Assembly: GCF_003597395.2 (NCBI RefSeq)
Contig: NC_133772.1
Span: forward strand, 143,968,376 to 144,032,375
DNA length: 64,000 nt
Direction of reading: 5' to 3'
DNA from: Chelonoidis abingdonii
Lineage: Eukaryota; Chordata; Testudines; Testudinidae
The notes under the pieces were generated by a model that ran no database searches, was not told the origin of the DNA, and saw nothing but the letters and a program-made list of their open reading frames with translations. A program made the translations under genes and the position numbers. Numbering within the stretch: position 1 is the first letter of the stretch; every line of letters begins with the position of its first letter. Below, piece after piece: positions 35,001-45,722 of the stretch.

Positions 35001-36984
35001 CCTGAGCCATGGTACACACACCGTGAGCACCAAAGAGGGGAAATTTGCATTCATGTCCCCCTAGAAATTTCCCAGGAAAACCATGTAACGCGTTTTGTTG
35101 CAAGAGTCCATTCTCACCCGACATATTGTTCAATACAGTCCAGTGAACTCCCAGGGGGCACATCTGTCATGTCTCCCTCCTCGCGGGGTTACATACAATC
35201 CCAGCCCACAATAATACATAAGCCATTCATTTAACACAATGGACCCCAAAGATACTTAAACCTCATTCAGTAATGTCTTCCAAGGGCATGGCAGGAAATT
35301 GCCATAGCTATCATTCCTTTATTTTAATAATTACCGATTATTCACAGAGTGCCCAGGGACATTGCAAAGGATGCCTGCCCCACTGCATTTATAAAATAAC
35401 TCTGATAAAAGGGGACGGCAGCTCAAGGTGCAAAGAGGAGTGGTGACAGTATGGGAAGAGATGGACATGGCAAAGAGGTTCCTGGGTGGATTCAGAGGCA
35501 AGAGAGAGCATGTGCACAAGGTACGATGCCAAGAGGCAAACCCTGGTCCCATTGAGGTTAATGGGACTTTTGCCATGGACTCCGGTGGCACTATGATTTG
35601 GCTGGCAGAGAATGTTTGGCTTGCCAGGAGCAGGAGGAGTGTGTCAGATGAGATGAGGGCAGAGGTGGAAATGGAGAGGCACTCTCTGCTAGGCCAAGAA
35701 GGTGAAGACAAGAAACAGGACACAAAGTTGAGTGGGTATGAATTTATTTTGCCATGTTAGCGGGAACAAACCTGACTTCTTGCTACCATGCAGTGGATCT
35801 CGAGCCTATTGGACGTTCTAAACAGATCTGCATTTGCCTGAGCATTCAGAGGCATCGGAAAAACCACTCATGCCTGGGATTTCCCTCCATAACCCTTGTC
35901 AGTTGAACAGCTGTATATGCTGCAACGTAGCATGTTTCTCTGACACACTTCAGCCATTCCCTGCAGCTAATCAGTACTTAATTTAAAGGCGCACAGAGCT
36001 GCTATTCTAACTTCCAGAGCCAGAGGCGAGATGACCAAACCGAAATCCCCTGAACCAGAATCAGCACCTTCCCGGCACACAGTCATTCAGACAACAGACC
36101 TCAACCGAGACCCTTTGAGAAGCAGCCCCACGGGGCTGTCCAAGAGTGCAGCTAAGAGCAGAGGGTAAGGCATAGGCAAGTCATTGGACCCGCAGCCTCA
36201 GCAAACTTGGGCTGGGGATTATGCTTTCTGCCACTGTGAGACAGTTACACCGGCCTCCACTTTGCCTCCGGTTAATAACCAGCAGGCTTCAAAGCTGGTT
36301 AAAACAGCCAGGCCGCTCTGCAGTTTGCTTTGCAAGCAGCTAATCCAGCTGCTCCACAGTTCAGAGATCAGCTGCACTGGGGAAGAAAAGGAAATTTCAC
36401 ACTCAGATGCCTATTCCTTCCATCCCATTTTACCCATTCACACCTGGTACTTGGATGTATTTCACTTCCCTTCCCCAAATCCTCAGCCAACTTCACGGCA
36501 AGTCCCCGACTTTTACCACCAACATGGCAGCAGCCTTCTCCTCCTGCTTTTACATTTGTTTTCCTTGTCCTGACTGTTCTGCTTTCCAGTGCTGGGATTC
36601 CCCAAACACCGCCTAGGCATCGCTACTGCTTTGGAAGAGCTGCTTCCAACTGGGCCTATTAGCCAATCATGGCCCAAAAGAGAAAATGAAACTGGAATCA
36701 AGATAGGTCAGATTCCACCACAGTCTCTTGATCCCTAAACTACTTTAGAGTAAAATGTCACTCCTGTGCAGAGAAGCACCTCATACCCATTCCAAAGAGG
36801 GCTTCTGGGAGACATACATAGTGCTGAAATCCTGCTAGCTCTCAGCTAATTTCATTATTATCAAACAGAGAAAGCTTCCGGCTGGGACAATGTACATTGA
36901 GGAGAGAGGCTGAGCACAGACTTGCCTCCTCTAACTTCAGTGTAAATTAGGGAACCTTCTTGCTGTCTTTGAAAGGGGATTAGT
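35001..36984. other. Mostly unique sequence
   Basis: One hairpin relic at 35540-35600. Open frames at 35331-35760 and 36184-36662 overlap on both strands and show no domain, so I do not call genes. Confidence 0.4.
35540..35600. repeat. Short palindromic repeat
   Basis: ACCCTGGTCCCATTGAGGTTAA is mirrored by GGACTCCGGTGGCACTATGAT around the centre TGGGACTTTTGCCA. It belongs to the CCATTGA hairpin group. Confidence 0.5.
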
Positions 36985-37185
36985 CACCCCAGGTATTATG
37001 AACACCTCACTCTTCATCTGTAGATCCCAATGCACTTACGAAGTAAGGTCAGTACAGTTATCCCTCATTTCACAAATGAGGAAATAGAGTGACTCAGCAG
37101 GTCAATGGGAGAGGCAGGATTAGAACTCAGGTCTCTGAGTCCCACTTCAGTGCTCTAGTGTCTAGGCCACACTTCCTCCCATTAG
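36985..37185 (-). mobile_element. MIR/CORE-type SINE
   Basis: On the plus strand: CATTTCACAAATGAGGAAATA, GAGTGACTCAGCAGGTCAATG, AGGCAGGATTAGAACTCAGG and CAGTGCTCTAGTGTCTAGGCC. This is the reverse complement of MIR core and head. The tRNA-side B box (reversed) is at AGAACTC. Confidence 0.82.
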
Positions 37186-37906
37186 TGGTGTGAGAAACAG
37201 CAGCATTTCAGACTAGGGAAGAAGAGGTTCATTATAAAAGAAACAAATTGTGTGGGCAAGCGAAGTGCACTGACTTGAAAGCCTACAGCATAGAAACTAT
37301 ATTCCATATGGAAAAGTCTCCAGGCAGGTCCCTCCCATTCAGTCTGCATCACAATCCCATTTCCACTTATTTCTTTTTCTGTATAGGGCCCTGATCCACA
37401 AAGGTGTAAGTCACTCAGTGGGAATACTCTCCTGTGTTAAGTTATATGCCGGCTTACAGGCCTGGCTGGAATTGGGATCTAATGAAGCACAACCAACAGG
37501 TGAGTGCTGGAAGGTCACTATATTTGTAACCAAACACAAGGTCCCTCCAGGGGACAGACTATCAAGACAACAATCCCATGATCTGATGGTTCTTTACCAA
37601 ACACCTCCCCAAAATATAAATGGATATACAGTAACCGAGCTCCAGCACCTCTGTCTCCCATTTCCCGCATATAGTACGTTTAACTCAGAATTGATATGTC
37701 AACAGCCCAGATGTTCAAAGGGATGATGAGCTGGTTCATTCCAAATCCATCAAAGTGACTAAAGAGAGTTTTCACAGTTTGCCTTACTGATACTGTTGGC
37801 ATTTGGTTTATTAGATGTCAAGTTTGCCAGCTACTTTGCATCAGTTGCCTCTATGCTATTCACGCTATCGGCTATTTGCTTGTGACAATAAGTAATGCTG
37901 CCTGGG
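37186..37906. other. Unique sequence
   Basis: No gene recognised. A 102-residue frame at 37418-37726 has no domain. Confidence 0.4.
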
Positions 37907-37914
37907 CAGTTAAC

Positions 37915-38210
37915 CAGGGGCGCTGGAACGGTTTTTATACTGGTGGTGCTGAGAGCCATTGAACCAAGCTGTAAACCCTGTATATGACGGAATCCACTTC
38001 AAGCCAGGGGAGGTGGAGGTGATGGAATCTCCTTCCTTAGAGGTCTTTAAGGTCCAGCTTGACAAAGCCCTGGCTGGGACGATTTAGTTGGGGATTGGTC
38101 CTGTTTTGAGCAGGGGGTTGGATTAGATACTTCCTGAGGTCCCTTCCAACCCTGATATTCTATGATTCTATGTGGCAGCACTTCCAGCATCCCTAGTTTC
38201 AGCACCTATG
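37915..38210 (+). mobile_element. hAT MITE split by a CR1 insertion
   Basis: Ends CAGGGGCGCTGGAAC and, inverted, CATAGGTGCTGAAAC (11 of 15 identical), flanked by a perfect CAGTTAAC duplication (37907-37914 and 38211-38218). The left body is TTTTTATACTGGTGGTGCTG to CACTTCAAGCCAGGG, and the right body resumes at TGTGGCAGCACTTCC. The CR1 at 38013-38172 lies between, so this element is older than that CR1. Confidence 0.83.
38013..38172 (+). mobile_element. CR1 LINE 3' tail nested in a hAT MITE
   Basis: GATGGAATCTCCTTCCTTAG, GACAAAGCCCTGGCTGGG, GGATTAGATACTTCCTGAGG and a terminal TTCTATGATTCTATG. This is a complete CR1 terminus with its short terminal repeats, inserted without an obvious target duplication, as usual for CR1. 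Confidence 0.9.
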
Positions 38211-38218
38211 CAGTTAAC

Positions 38219-39594
38219 AGCTCCAAAACTACTACTTTGCTCAGAGGTCTAAACAGCTTTTTAAAATCTTCCAAGTAAGTAGGAAACCAGGGGTGAGGGA
38301 CTGTGCAAAATGGATGATCCTTTATAGTCTTACTCCAAGAGGAGATACAGCAAATCTCTCATGTACAGTAGCAGTTTCCTAGGAGCACAGTTGCCACATT
38401 AACCTGAGGGTCTACATGCATCTTTGATGCTGTAGGTTCCGTATCAAATACTTGAGACTCGGAGGTGATGAGGGAGAAGAGAGAGGCACTGCATTTCATG
38501 TACAGCTTATTTTTAGTTGACAAGTTGCATAGATGAGGCATGATTTCTAACGTGGTTATTATTTCACAGCTATACCAACCATTACCAACAGGCTTCTGTA
38601 AACCAACCCCAAGGGTATGATCCGCTGGCCACAGAGAATTCAAGCAAGCTACAGCGCTGCATCGGAAACTCCTCCCTCAACAGTAAGAGATCTTAGATTG
38701 ACAGCAGCAGAGACAGTTTGGAGCATGAAATATTCCCTTGTCAATATTCCGTAAAAGGAAAACCCAAAGTATTTACACAGTTAAGGGGCACCACAGAGAA
38801 AAGGCAGCTCGCCTCCTGTAACTTGGTTATTCTTTTGAAACATATAGGACTTCTTTTTCTTCCTGATCCCTTCAGTCAGAAGCAGCAGCTGATTTTCTGA
38901 GGCAGTGGTTTGGAGTCATAAGACATAATGCAGCCTCTACATAGCAGTGCCTCACTCTGAATACACCACAACATGTCTCCGCCCCCTGAAATCTGCCCCC
39001 CCTACAACTTGCACACGGACAGGGTCACCATCAAGAGCACTCTGTTTTAGTTAGTTTACTACTCTAACAGTAGATCTCTGAGAAAATTAAATGTTGTCCA
39101 AGGTCGCTGGATTAAGTGAAATATTTCAGGAGGAACCTAGTCCCTGCTGCAGGGCTACCCAATATTCTGTACAACTTGGCATTAACAGCACAGACAACAT
39201 TGCATGTCAAGCCACCACGTGGTTACCCCTTTGTTTAATTTACTGCTTTTGCAACTCAGAAAAGAGCCCTTTTCCTTAGGGTGAATGTTCAGGTTGGCAA
39301 GACACAAGTTCTAAATCTAAATCCCATCAGCACATAAGAGGATCTATGTGGCAGCATGCTTTGTAACTTTCACTGCTTAGGTCTTAAAGGACTCACGTTC
39401 CATCACTGAAAGAAGACGGTCTCTCTTGCTGAGTGGTTTGGAATACTATGATCCACTGCACCTACAGGAACATTCTTGTTTTTAGGAGAAAAAAGGCTGA
39501 ACGATGAATGAAATGGGAATGTAACTGGCTGTGAATATGGACTATTCAGACCAAAAATATGAAAAAATTGAGATTGTACCAGTATAAACAGATC
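38219..39594. other. Unique sequence
   Basis: No gene or repeat recognised. Confidence 0.4.
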
Positions 39595-39710
39595 AGTATT
39601 TATTACCTGTTATTGCTATATTTGGATTGCAGCAGCATCTACAGAGCTATTGTGCTAAGAGTTGCCTGCACTCCTACAATAACAACAACCATCCCTGCCC
39701 CAAAGATCAT
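39595..39710 (-). mobile_element. MIR-type tail fragment
   Basis: TATTTATTACCTGTTATTGC, GCAGCAGCATCTACAGAGC, ATTGTGCTAAGAGTTG and CCCTGCCCCAAAGATCAT follow the reversed tail of the SINE better preserved at 51.4 kb. Confidence 0.5.
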
Positions 39711-40075
39711 CGAATATACACATATAATAGAGAGAAAAAGTGGGTTGGTGGGAGGGGAAGTTAAGAGCCAAGCAATGTTATTTGGTACAGTACGTTGCAG
39801 TTGAACTAGGGCTGTCAACTAATCACAGTTAACTCACATGATTAACTAAAAAAAATGAATTGCAATTAAAAAAATTGTGATTAATTGCACTTATAACAAT
39901 ATACACTGTAAAATGATAAATAAAAGAAATAGTCTTTTTCAATTCACCTCATACAAATACAAGCAATCTCTTTATTGTGAAAGTGTTACTTACAAATGCA
40001 GATTTTTTTTGGTTAGATAACTGCACTCAAAAACAAAACAGTGTAAAACTTTAGAGCCTACGAGTCCTCTCAGTC

Positions 40076-40330
40076 CTACTTCTTATTCTGCCAATCGCTA
40101 AAACAAACAAGTTTGTTTATATTTATGGGAGATAATGCTGCTTGCTTCTTATTTACAATGTCACCTGAAAGTGAGAACAGGTGTTCACATGGCACTTTTG
40201 TAGCTGGCATTGCAAGATATTTACATGTCAGGTATGTTAAACATTCATATGCCCCATCATGTTTCCACCGCCATTCCAGAGGACATGCTTCCATGCTGAT
40301 AATGCTCGTTAAAAAAAATAAATGCACCAA
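40076..40330 (-). pseudogene. hAT transposase C-terminal (dimerisation) domain, left-arm copy
   Basis: The minus-strand frame reads SMEACPLEWRWKHD, then LTCKYLAMPATKVPCEHLFS, LSGDIVNKKQAALSP and NKLVCFSDWQNK. The W..., 'YLA.PAT.VPCE..FS.SG', and 'R/Q..L.P..V..L' pattern is the conserved C-terminal dimerisation domain of hAT transposases. Only this last portion, about 85 residues, is present, far short of a 500-700-residue transposase. It points out of the element's left end, opposite to the central coding fragment. A second copy is encoded on the plus strand in the right arm. Confidence 0.82.
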
Positions 40331-40419
40331 TTACATTTATGACTGTACTCCTTGGGGGGAGAATAGCATATCTCTTGCTCTGTTTAACCCGCATTCTGCA
40401 TATATTTCATGTTATAGCA

Positions 40420-40905
40420 GTCGCAGATGATGACCCAGCACATCTTCGTTTTAAAAACAATTTCACAGTAGATTTGACAAAACGCAAAGAAGGTACCAAT
40501 GTGAGATTTCTAAAAACAGCTACAGCACTCGACCCAAAGTTTAAGAATTTGAAGTGCCGCTCAAAATCTGAGAAGGACGAAAGTGTGGAACATGGTTTTA
40601 GAAGTCTTAAAAGAGCAACGCTCTGATCCGGAAACTACAGAACGCAAACCACCAAAAAAGAAAATCAGCCTCCTGCTGGTGACATCTAACTCAGATGAGG
40701 AAAATGAACATGTGTCAGTCCGCCCTGCTTTGAATCATTATGAAGCAGAACCAATCATCAGCATGGAAGCATGTCTCTGGAATGGTGGTTGAAGTATAAA
40801 TATCTTGCAGCGCCACCTAGAACAGCGCCACATGAACACCTGTTCTCACTTTCAGGTGACACTGTAAATAAGCAGCAGGCAGCAGCATCTCCTGTAAATT
40901 GTAAC
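40420..40905 (+). pseudogene. hAT transposase fragment, centre and right arm
   Basis: The plus strand encodes DDPAHLRFKNNFTVDLTKRK, then RFLKTATALDPKFKNLKC (a typical hAT 'LDPRFK' block). After a shift come KPPKKKISLLL and SNSDEENEHVSVRPALNHYE. Following the ISMEACLWNGG stretch and a deletion it resumes as KYKYLAAPPRTAPHEHLFSL with SGDTVNKQQ. These are the last part of the catalytic region and the C-terminal dimerisation domain. At least two frameshifts and one deletion break it. The N-terminal zinc finger and most of the catalytic core are missing. Confidence 0.8.
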
Positions 40906-41282
40906 CAATTTGTCTTAGCAATTGGCTGACCAAGAGGTAGGACTCAGTGGACTTTTAGGCTCTAAAGTTTTACATTGTTTTATTTTTTTAACGCAGTTGT
41001 TTTATACATAATTCTACATGTGTAAGTTCAACTTTCATGATAAAGAGATTGCACTATAGTACTTGTATGAGGTGAATTGAAAAATGCAAATATTTGCACG
41101 GTTAAAAAAAAAAAACCCACAAATAAATATAAACTGAGCACTGTACATTTTGTATTCTGTGTTGTAACTGAAATCTCTCTCTCTATATATATATACATAA
41201 ATGTAGAAAACATCCAAAAATATTTTAAATAAATGGTATTATATTGTTGTTTAACAGCGCGATTAATTGCAATACAGCTCTA

Positions 41283-42010
41283 GTTGCAACATGCCTAGTC
41301 CTGAATCAATCAATCAATGTCAGTCTGTCCTTGCAATCATTTAACTGTCCTGGCTATAAGAAGTGTGTGTGGATGCCCACCAGCTGAGGAGAGCACAAAA
41401 ATAGTCTAGGCCAAAAATATGATTGTTCATTACAACGACCACCTGTTTCTTATTTTAATCTCTCATTTTGATCATGGATTAAAACCAGTCTGAAATCGCA
41501 TCTGTTGTGTAGGCTAGAGAAATGTTTCCCAGATCCTGGAGATTAATTTTTCAAGGACTGATTTATTTATTTTTTTTTAGTAGTTCTTAGAGCTGAAAAT
41601 TATTATTAGATTCTTGAGGTTAAACCCCAACTGCTATGCCAGGTGAGCACAGGGGCCGGAAATGCCTCTTTTGACGTCTGGGTGAGGATTGGCATCAGGA
41701 TCAGAGCAGGATCACAGCTGTGTGATCTTCAGCCCTTTGGGCAGTAGGAAAAGGAGGTGACAAATGACCTTGCTGTTGACAGATGCACTCGGATCTCTTC
41801 TCTCTGTCACACCCTGATTTGGGGGAGGGTCTCTTCTCCCCTAAGTGATGCTCAAACCCCATTAACACAAAGAGCAAAAAACACCTCCTTTCCCACCTAA
41901 ATCAGTCCTGGCACGGCATCTTGTATCTGAGGGTGCATAACCATGAGCTTCCTTCCCAGCCTCCAGTGGACTTAGATTTATAAAGTCCAGTCCCTTTGAA
42001 ACCAATAGCC
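41283..42010. other. Unique AT-rich sequence
   Basis: Nothing recognised. AATC repeats occur at 41304-41318. Confidence 0.4.
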
Positions 42011-42190
42011 CAGGGGTGGGCAAACTATGGCCCGGGGGCCACATCCAGCCCTTCAGACATATTAATTTGGCCCTTGAGTTCCTGCTGGGGAGTGGTGTCT
42101 GGGTCTTCCCCACTCTGCGCGTGCTGTGGCTCCGCGCAGCTCCCGGAAGCAGCGGCATGTCCCCCCCACAGCTCCTCCACGCCTCTCCTG
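42011..42190 (+). mobile_element. hAT element (CAGGGGTGG family), 5' fragment
   Basis: Starts CAGGGGTGGGCAAACTATGG, then CATCCAGCCCTTCAGACAT and a GC-rich stretch (GCGCAGCTCCCGGAAGC). Truncated near 42190 without the right end. A 190-residue minus-strand frame (41862-42434) crosses it by chance. Confidence 0.72.
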
Positions 42191-42658
42191 CGCCCAGTGC
42201 ATTTATTATTAGAAGAAACAAAATTTCTATTCTTCGGCCCAGAACAAAAAGCAAAAATCCTTGAATGATCAGAGTGCTAAGAAAAAAAAATCTGACACAT
42301 ACTGAGTCAGGTCTGCAACTCCAGCAGCAGGCCACACTAAACAATTCCCTCTGCCGAGTGCTGGGGCAAGATCCCTGAAGTCGTTTTCCATCAGCACTCA
42401 GGAAGGACAAACACTCAGTGTTGCTGTAACTCACAACGGCCCCAGTTCAGGATGGTACCTGAGCGTACGCTTAGAGTTATGCATAGGGATTAAATAGCTG
42501 CCTAAATTGGAGCCATAAAGTTCTACTGATTCCCATACTGATACTCATGCAAGAAAGCATTAGAAGACTGGAGGGTCTACGGAAATAAAATTGATTGCTC
42601 AATTCTTCCCTACTGCCCTTGAGGCTGAGTAGTAATTAGCATTTCTCACTAAACATAC
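42191..42658. other. Unique sequence
   Basis: Nothing recognised. Confidence 0.35.
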
Positions 42659-42765
42659 AATCATAGAATCATAGAATATCAGGGTTGGAAGGGACCTCAG
42701 AAGGTATCTAGTCCAACCTCCTGCTCAACGCAGGACCAAGCCCAGCTAAATCATCCCTTGATTCT
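42659..42765 (-). mobile_element. CR1 LINE 3' terminus, 107 bp
   Basis: Two TCATAGAA terminal repeats, then TATCAGGGTTGGAAGGGACC, TCTAGTCCAACCTCCTGC and CAAGCCCAGCTAAATCATCCC. Sharp truncation after that. Well preserved, so probably one of the younger CR1 copies here. Confidence 0.92.
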
Positions 42766-43289
42766 TCTCTTTATCATATCAAATCATTATGCAGGTAGAG
42801 GATTGCTGATCACACCCTAGGTAGATGGCAGACTTGCACCCTGGGCATCTCTCCAAGGAAAGATTTGTCATTCTCAAAAAGGTTAACATTTGCCAACAAT
42901 CACCACAAAGACTAGGAAAGAACTGAGGTAACTAAGAACAAGCTACTGCAACTCAGGCACCAAATGTGGTAACTGCTAGTGGCAAAGGCTGATTATTCAG
43001 GTGCCATCTCTACAAATATGCCAGTTTCTACCCAGAACCTTTTCTGGGATTTTAGAGCACTGGCACAATGCAGTAAACTCTCAGGGAAAGCACAGTCCAA
43101 GCTTCAAAACATTCAGCAGACAAATACAAAATGTCTGCCCCCCATTTTGTACAGACGAGGAGACAGATTTAAGACTGAGGTTATGGTCAGCAGAACATAC
43201 ATGTTTCTTAGAGAAATGAGGTATCAGTAAAACTCCAGTAATAGCTACTGCGGCTGTAAAAGGCATTTCGTTACTTCTTTCACAGCCTT
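42766..43289. other. Unique sequence
   Basis: Nothing recognised. Confidence 0.4.
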
Positions 43290-43990
43290 TGTGGATAACA
43301 GGTCTCAGAACAACAAGGAGTCCGGTAGCACCTTAGTCTTTAGAAACCCACTTCTTCAGATGCATGGAGTGAAAGTTACAGATGCAGGCATTATATACCG
43401 ACACATGAAGAGAAGAGAGTTACCTTACAAGTGGAGAACCAGTGCTGACAGGGCCAATTCAGTCAGGGTGGATGTGGTCCACTCCCAATAATTGATGAAG
43501 AGGTGTCAATTTCAGCAGAGAAAAAGTTGCTTTTGTAATGAGCCAGCCACTCCCAGTCCCTATTCAACCCTAAATTAATGATGTTAAATTTGCAAATGAA
43601 TTTTAGTTCTGCATTTTCTCGTTGCAGTCTGTTTTTGAAGTTTTTTTGTTCAAGTATGGCTACTTTTATCAGGGTGTTATTGAATGCCCGGGGAGACTGA
43701 AGTGTTCTCCTACCGGCTTTTGTATGTTACCATTCCTGATGTCCGATTTGTGTCCATTTATTCTTTTGCATAGGGAGTGTCCAGTCTGTCCAAAGTACAT
43801 GGCAGAGGGGCATTGCTGGCATATAATGGCGTATATCACAGTAGTAGACATGCAGGTGAATGAGCCCCTGATCATGTGGCTGGTGTGGTTAGGTCCTCTG
43901 ATGGTGTCACTAGAGTAGATGTGGAGACAGAGTTGGCAACAAGGTTTATTACAGGAATTGGTTCCTGGGTTGGTGTTTCAGTGGTGTGGT
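43290..43990 (-). mobile_element. Penelope-like element, 3' part
   Basis: On the minus strand the element runs from about 43990 (CCAACCCAGGAACCAATTCC) through the GIY-YIG coding part to a tail with CATCTGAAGAAGTGGGTTTC and AAGGTGCTACCGGACTCC. This tail is typical of Penelope-like elements in reptiles. The reverse transcriptase is absent, so the copy is 5'-truncated. The GTGTG-rich stretch at 43980-44000 marks the truncation point. A second, different Penelope tail lies at 27.35 kb. Confidence 0.83.
43669..43980 (-). pseudogene. GIY-YIG endonuclease domain of a Penelope-like element
   Basis: From about 43980 the minus strand stays open: NPGTNSCNKPCCQLC (a C-x3-C-C-x2-C motif), then LHIYSSDTIRGPNH. 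The domain follows: TTVIYAIICQQCPSAMYFGQ (the GIY and YIG-equivalent strands), TGHSLCKRINGHKSDI (with the conserved R and H) and PVGEHFSLPGHS. In Penelope-like elements this domain cuts the target and sits after the reverse transcriptase. The frame stops just after HSITP; the natural continuation appears in another frame over roughly 43440-43665 (KVAILEQKNFKNRLQRENAE, then WEWLAHYKSN). One frameshift thus separates domain and C-terminus. It is not functional alone. Confidence 0.85.
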
Positions 43991-45059
43991 GTGGTGTGCA
44001 GTTACTGGTCATTCTCAGAACAATCATGTACAACTAACAGATCTATTTTTTTTTAAATATCATCAGCTGTTATTCAGACAGATTGAACATTCTGATAATC
44101 ACACCTTTTAAATGAACAATAATGAATAGTAAGTGATGTTAATAGGGAGCCTTTCATTCAAAGTACTCACAGACTTGACAAAATGGCCACAATGGGTTTT
44201 CAGAAGCTACTTTAGTAAATCCAAAGGGGATTTCAGGAAGGCAGAAAAGCTGGAATTTAGCTCAGGTACCAAGGCTAACATCCCTGCCCTGGCAAAAAAT
44301 GTCATGAAATGTTTACTGTGAACTAGTATTCAGGGATTTTGTTTTACAGCTCTGCCAATGGATGGCTTCCAGCTGCCTCCTTGTCCATTAACACCATGCT
44401 GACCCATTGGTTTTGAAATTTGGTGTCCCCAATGATTTAAGCCTGGTTACGGTACAGGAATATTCTAACTCTGATTGTGAAGATTTTTTTTTGTAATTTA
44501 ATTTGCTAAGAAGAACAAATCACCCTTATGATGCCATGGTTTGCACCCCATCCCTTTCCTTCAGTTCTGTTTATAAAGCAGAAGGCCAAAGAATAAAAGG
44601 TGTCAACCTGGATTCTAACCTAGCTCGCTCAGGCCTGTTTTATCCTCATGTAATGCCACTGTAAAAGCAGAATCCGCCATGCGTGTGCGCATTGGAGAGA
44701 GGGGCGTAAGGAGAAGATGGAGAGAGTCTCAGCATTTCAGATTCCACAGCCTCTCAGAAGCCCAATCGCCACCTATAGCTGCCAGCACTGTAAAGTCAAA
44801 AGCAGAAGACTTGGGGGAGATATATAGAGACTTCAGACCTGATTCTCTACTCATTTACATGGGAGTTTACCTGGGTGAGGAATGAGTACAAACTTTGGGA
44901 TTAAACGCACAGCAAATACCAAATTCCAACACTCGCATTAGCTCACCAAAACATAAAGCAATTAACCACAATCGCACCAAAATTACTCCATCTTCTTCCT
45001 CTGCCACCCCCCCCCTTATGAAAATATTTCACTTATTTCAGCCCTGTTTTTCCCACTCC
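43991..45059. other. Unique AT-rich sequence
   Basis: No gene seen. A short GTGTG array at 43980-44000 and a T-run at 44046-44055. Confidence 0.4.
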
Positions 45060-45316
45060 CTCGTGTTGCAATGCAGATGGCAGGTCTGGCTCCCAGTGCA
45101 GATAAACAGTAGTGAGCGCTCTCCAAATAGCAATGTGGCTGCCGTGGCACAGGGGGTGGCTTCAGCTAACCACCCCAGCTCAGAGCCAGGCGGTCAGGCA
45201 GGCTTGGACTCAGGAGACTAACCTGAGCTGCCCCTAGGGCACAACATCCACCCTGCTATTTTTAGCGCTCTAGCTCGCGCTGCAAACACCTCCTGGGTGC
45301 AATGTAGACGTACACT
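45060..45316. mobile_element. MITE with TCTACAC-type right end, decayed
   Basis: The right end reads GCAATGTAGACGTACACTTAAG, matching the inverted TCTACAC ends seen at 6.69 kb. The body has TCAGGAGACTAACCTGAGCTG and GCTATTTTTAGCGCTCTAGC. The left end near TTGCAATGCAGATGG is degraded, and no target duplication is clear. Confidence 0.5.
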
Positions 45317-45601
45317 TAAGAGGTCTGAAAGTACATGGATAATGATAACGATCACCATCTGACCTGGGCTTTGGGTGGGTACAGAACTAACACTGGGATA
45401 TTTTTTCTCCTATGAAAGCTCTTTGATTGGTGATGCTTGCTCCAGGTTAGGAAGGATGACCTGATCTTTGTCCTCTTCTGTTTCCATTCTCTGCTTTCTC
45501 TGGGAATTGTCAGGTTCACCTAAATGCCACGGTGGGCAGAAGGTTGCTGTCTTTCATTCCTCATGCTCTCAGTTCAGACATCTCCAGCATATAGGCTCAG
45601 G

Positions 45602-45699
45602 CTGGGATTTTCAAAATGGCCTAAGTGACTGAGGAGTCTATATCCCATTGACTTGCAGTGAGACTTCGCTCCTAAGTCCCCCTGGGGAAAATTCCAGCC
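45602..45699. repeat. 98-bp palindromic repeat
   Basis: CTGGGATTTTCAAAATGGCC faces GGGGAAAATTCCAG. Inner arms are CCTAAGTGACTGAGGAGTCT and CGCTCCTAAGTCCCC, around TATCCCATTGACTTGCAG. Confidence 0.65.
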
Positions 45700-45722
45700 A
45701 CCATCAACTATGTGATCGATGG

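Larger units (their letters stand above)
39807..41282 (+). mobile_element. hAT transposon with long inverted arms (1476 bp)
   Basis: Begins TAGGGCTGTCAACTAATC and ends with TACAGCTCTA (one change from the family's end). Outside lie GTTGAAC on the left and GTTGCAAC (41283-41290) on the right, an 8-bp duplication with one base lost. The arms (39807 to about 40318, and about 40740 to 41282) are inverted copies of each other over roughly 500 bases. The centre, 40420-40740, encodes transposase-like sequence. Same family as 22701-23642. It is decayed and non-autonomous. Confidence 0.85.

Noticed and set aside
34648..35064. 138-residue plus-strand frame plus overlapping frames on both strands
   Set aside because: Lies in the GC-rich repeat. 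A similar GC-rich repeat at 16.5 kb gives comparable meaningless frames.
35331..35760. Overlapping frames of 130 (minus) and 110 (plus) residues
   Set aside because: No domain, and both strands open over the same bases. Includes a palindromic repeat piece.
41862..42434. 190-residue minus-strand open frame, the longest in the window
   Set aside because: It runs across unique sequence and into a hAT fragment, has no recognisable domain, and begins inside low-quality repeat-derived sequence. Chance frame.
43980..44000. GTGTG array as a telomere-like or CRISPR-like repeat
   Set aside because: Only a few short units at the truncation edge of the Penelope element. No spacers and not a vertebrate telomere motif.
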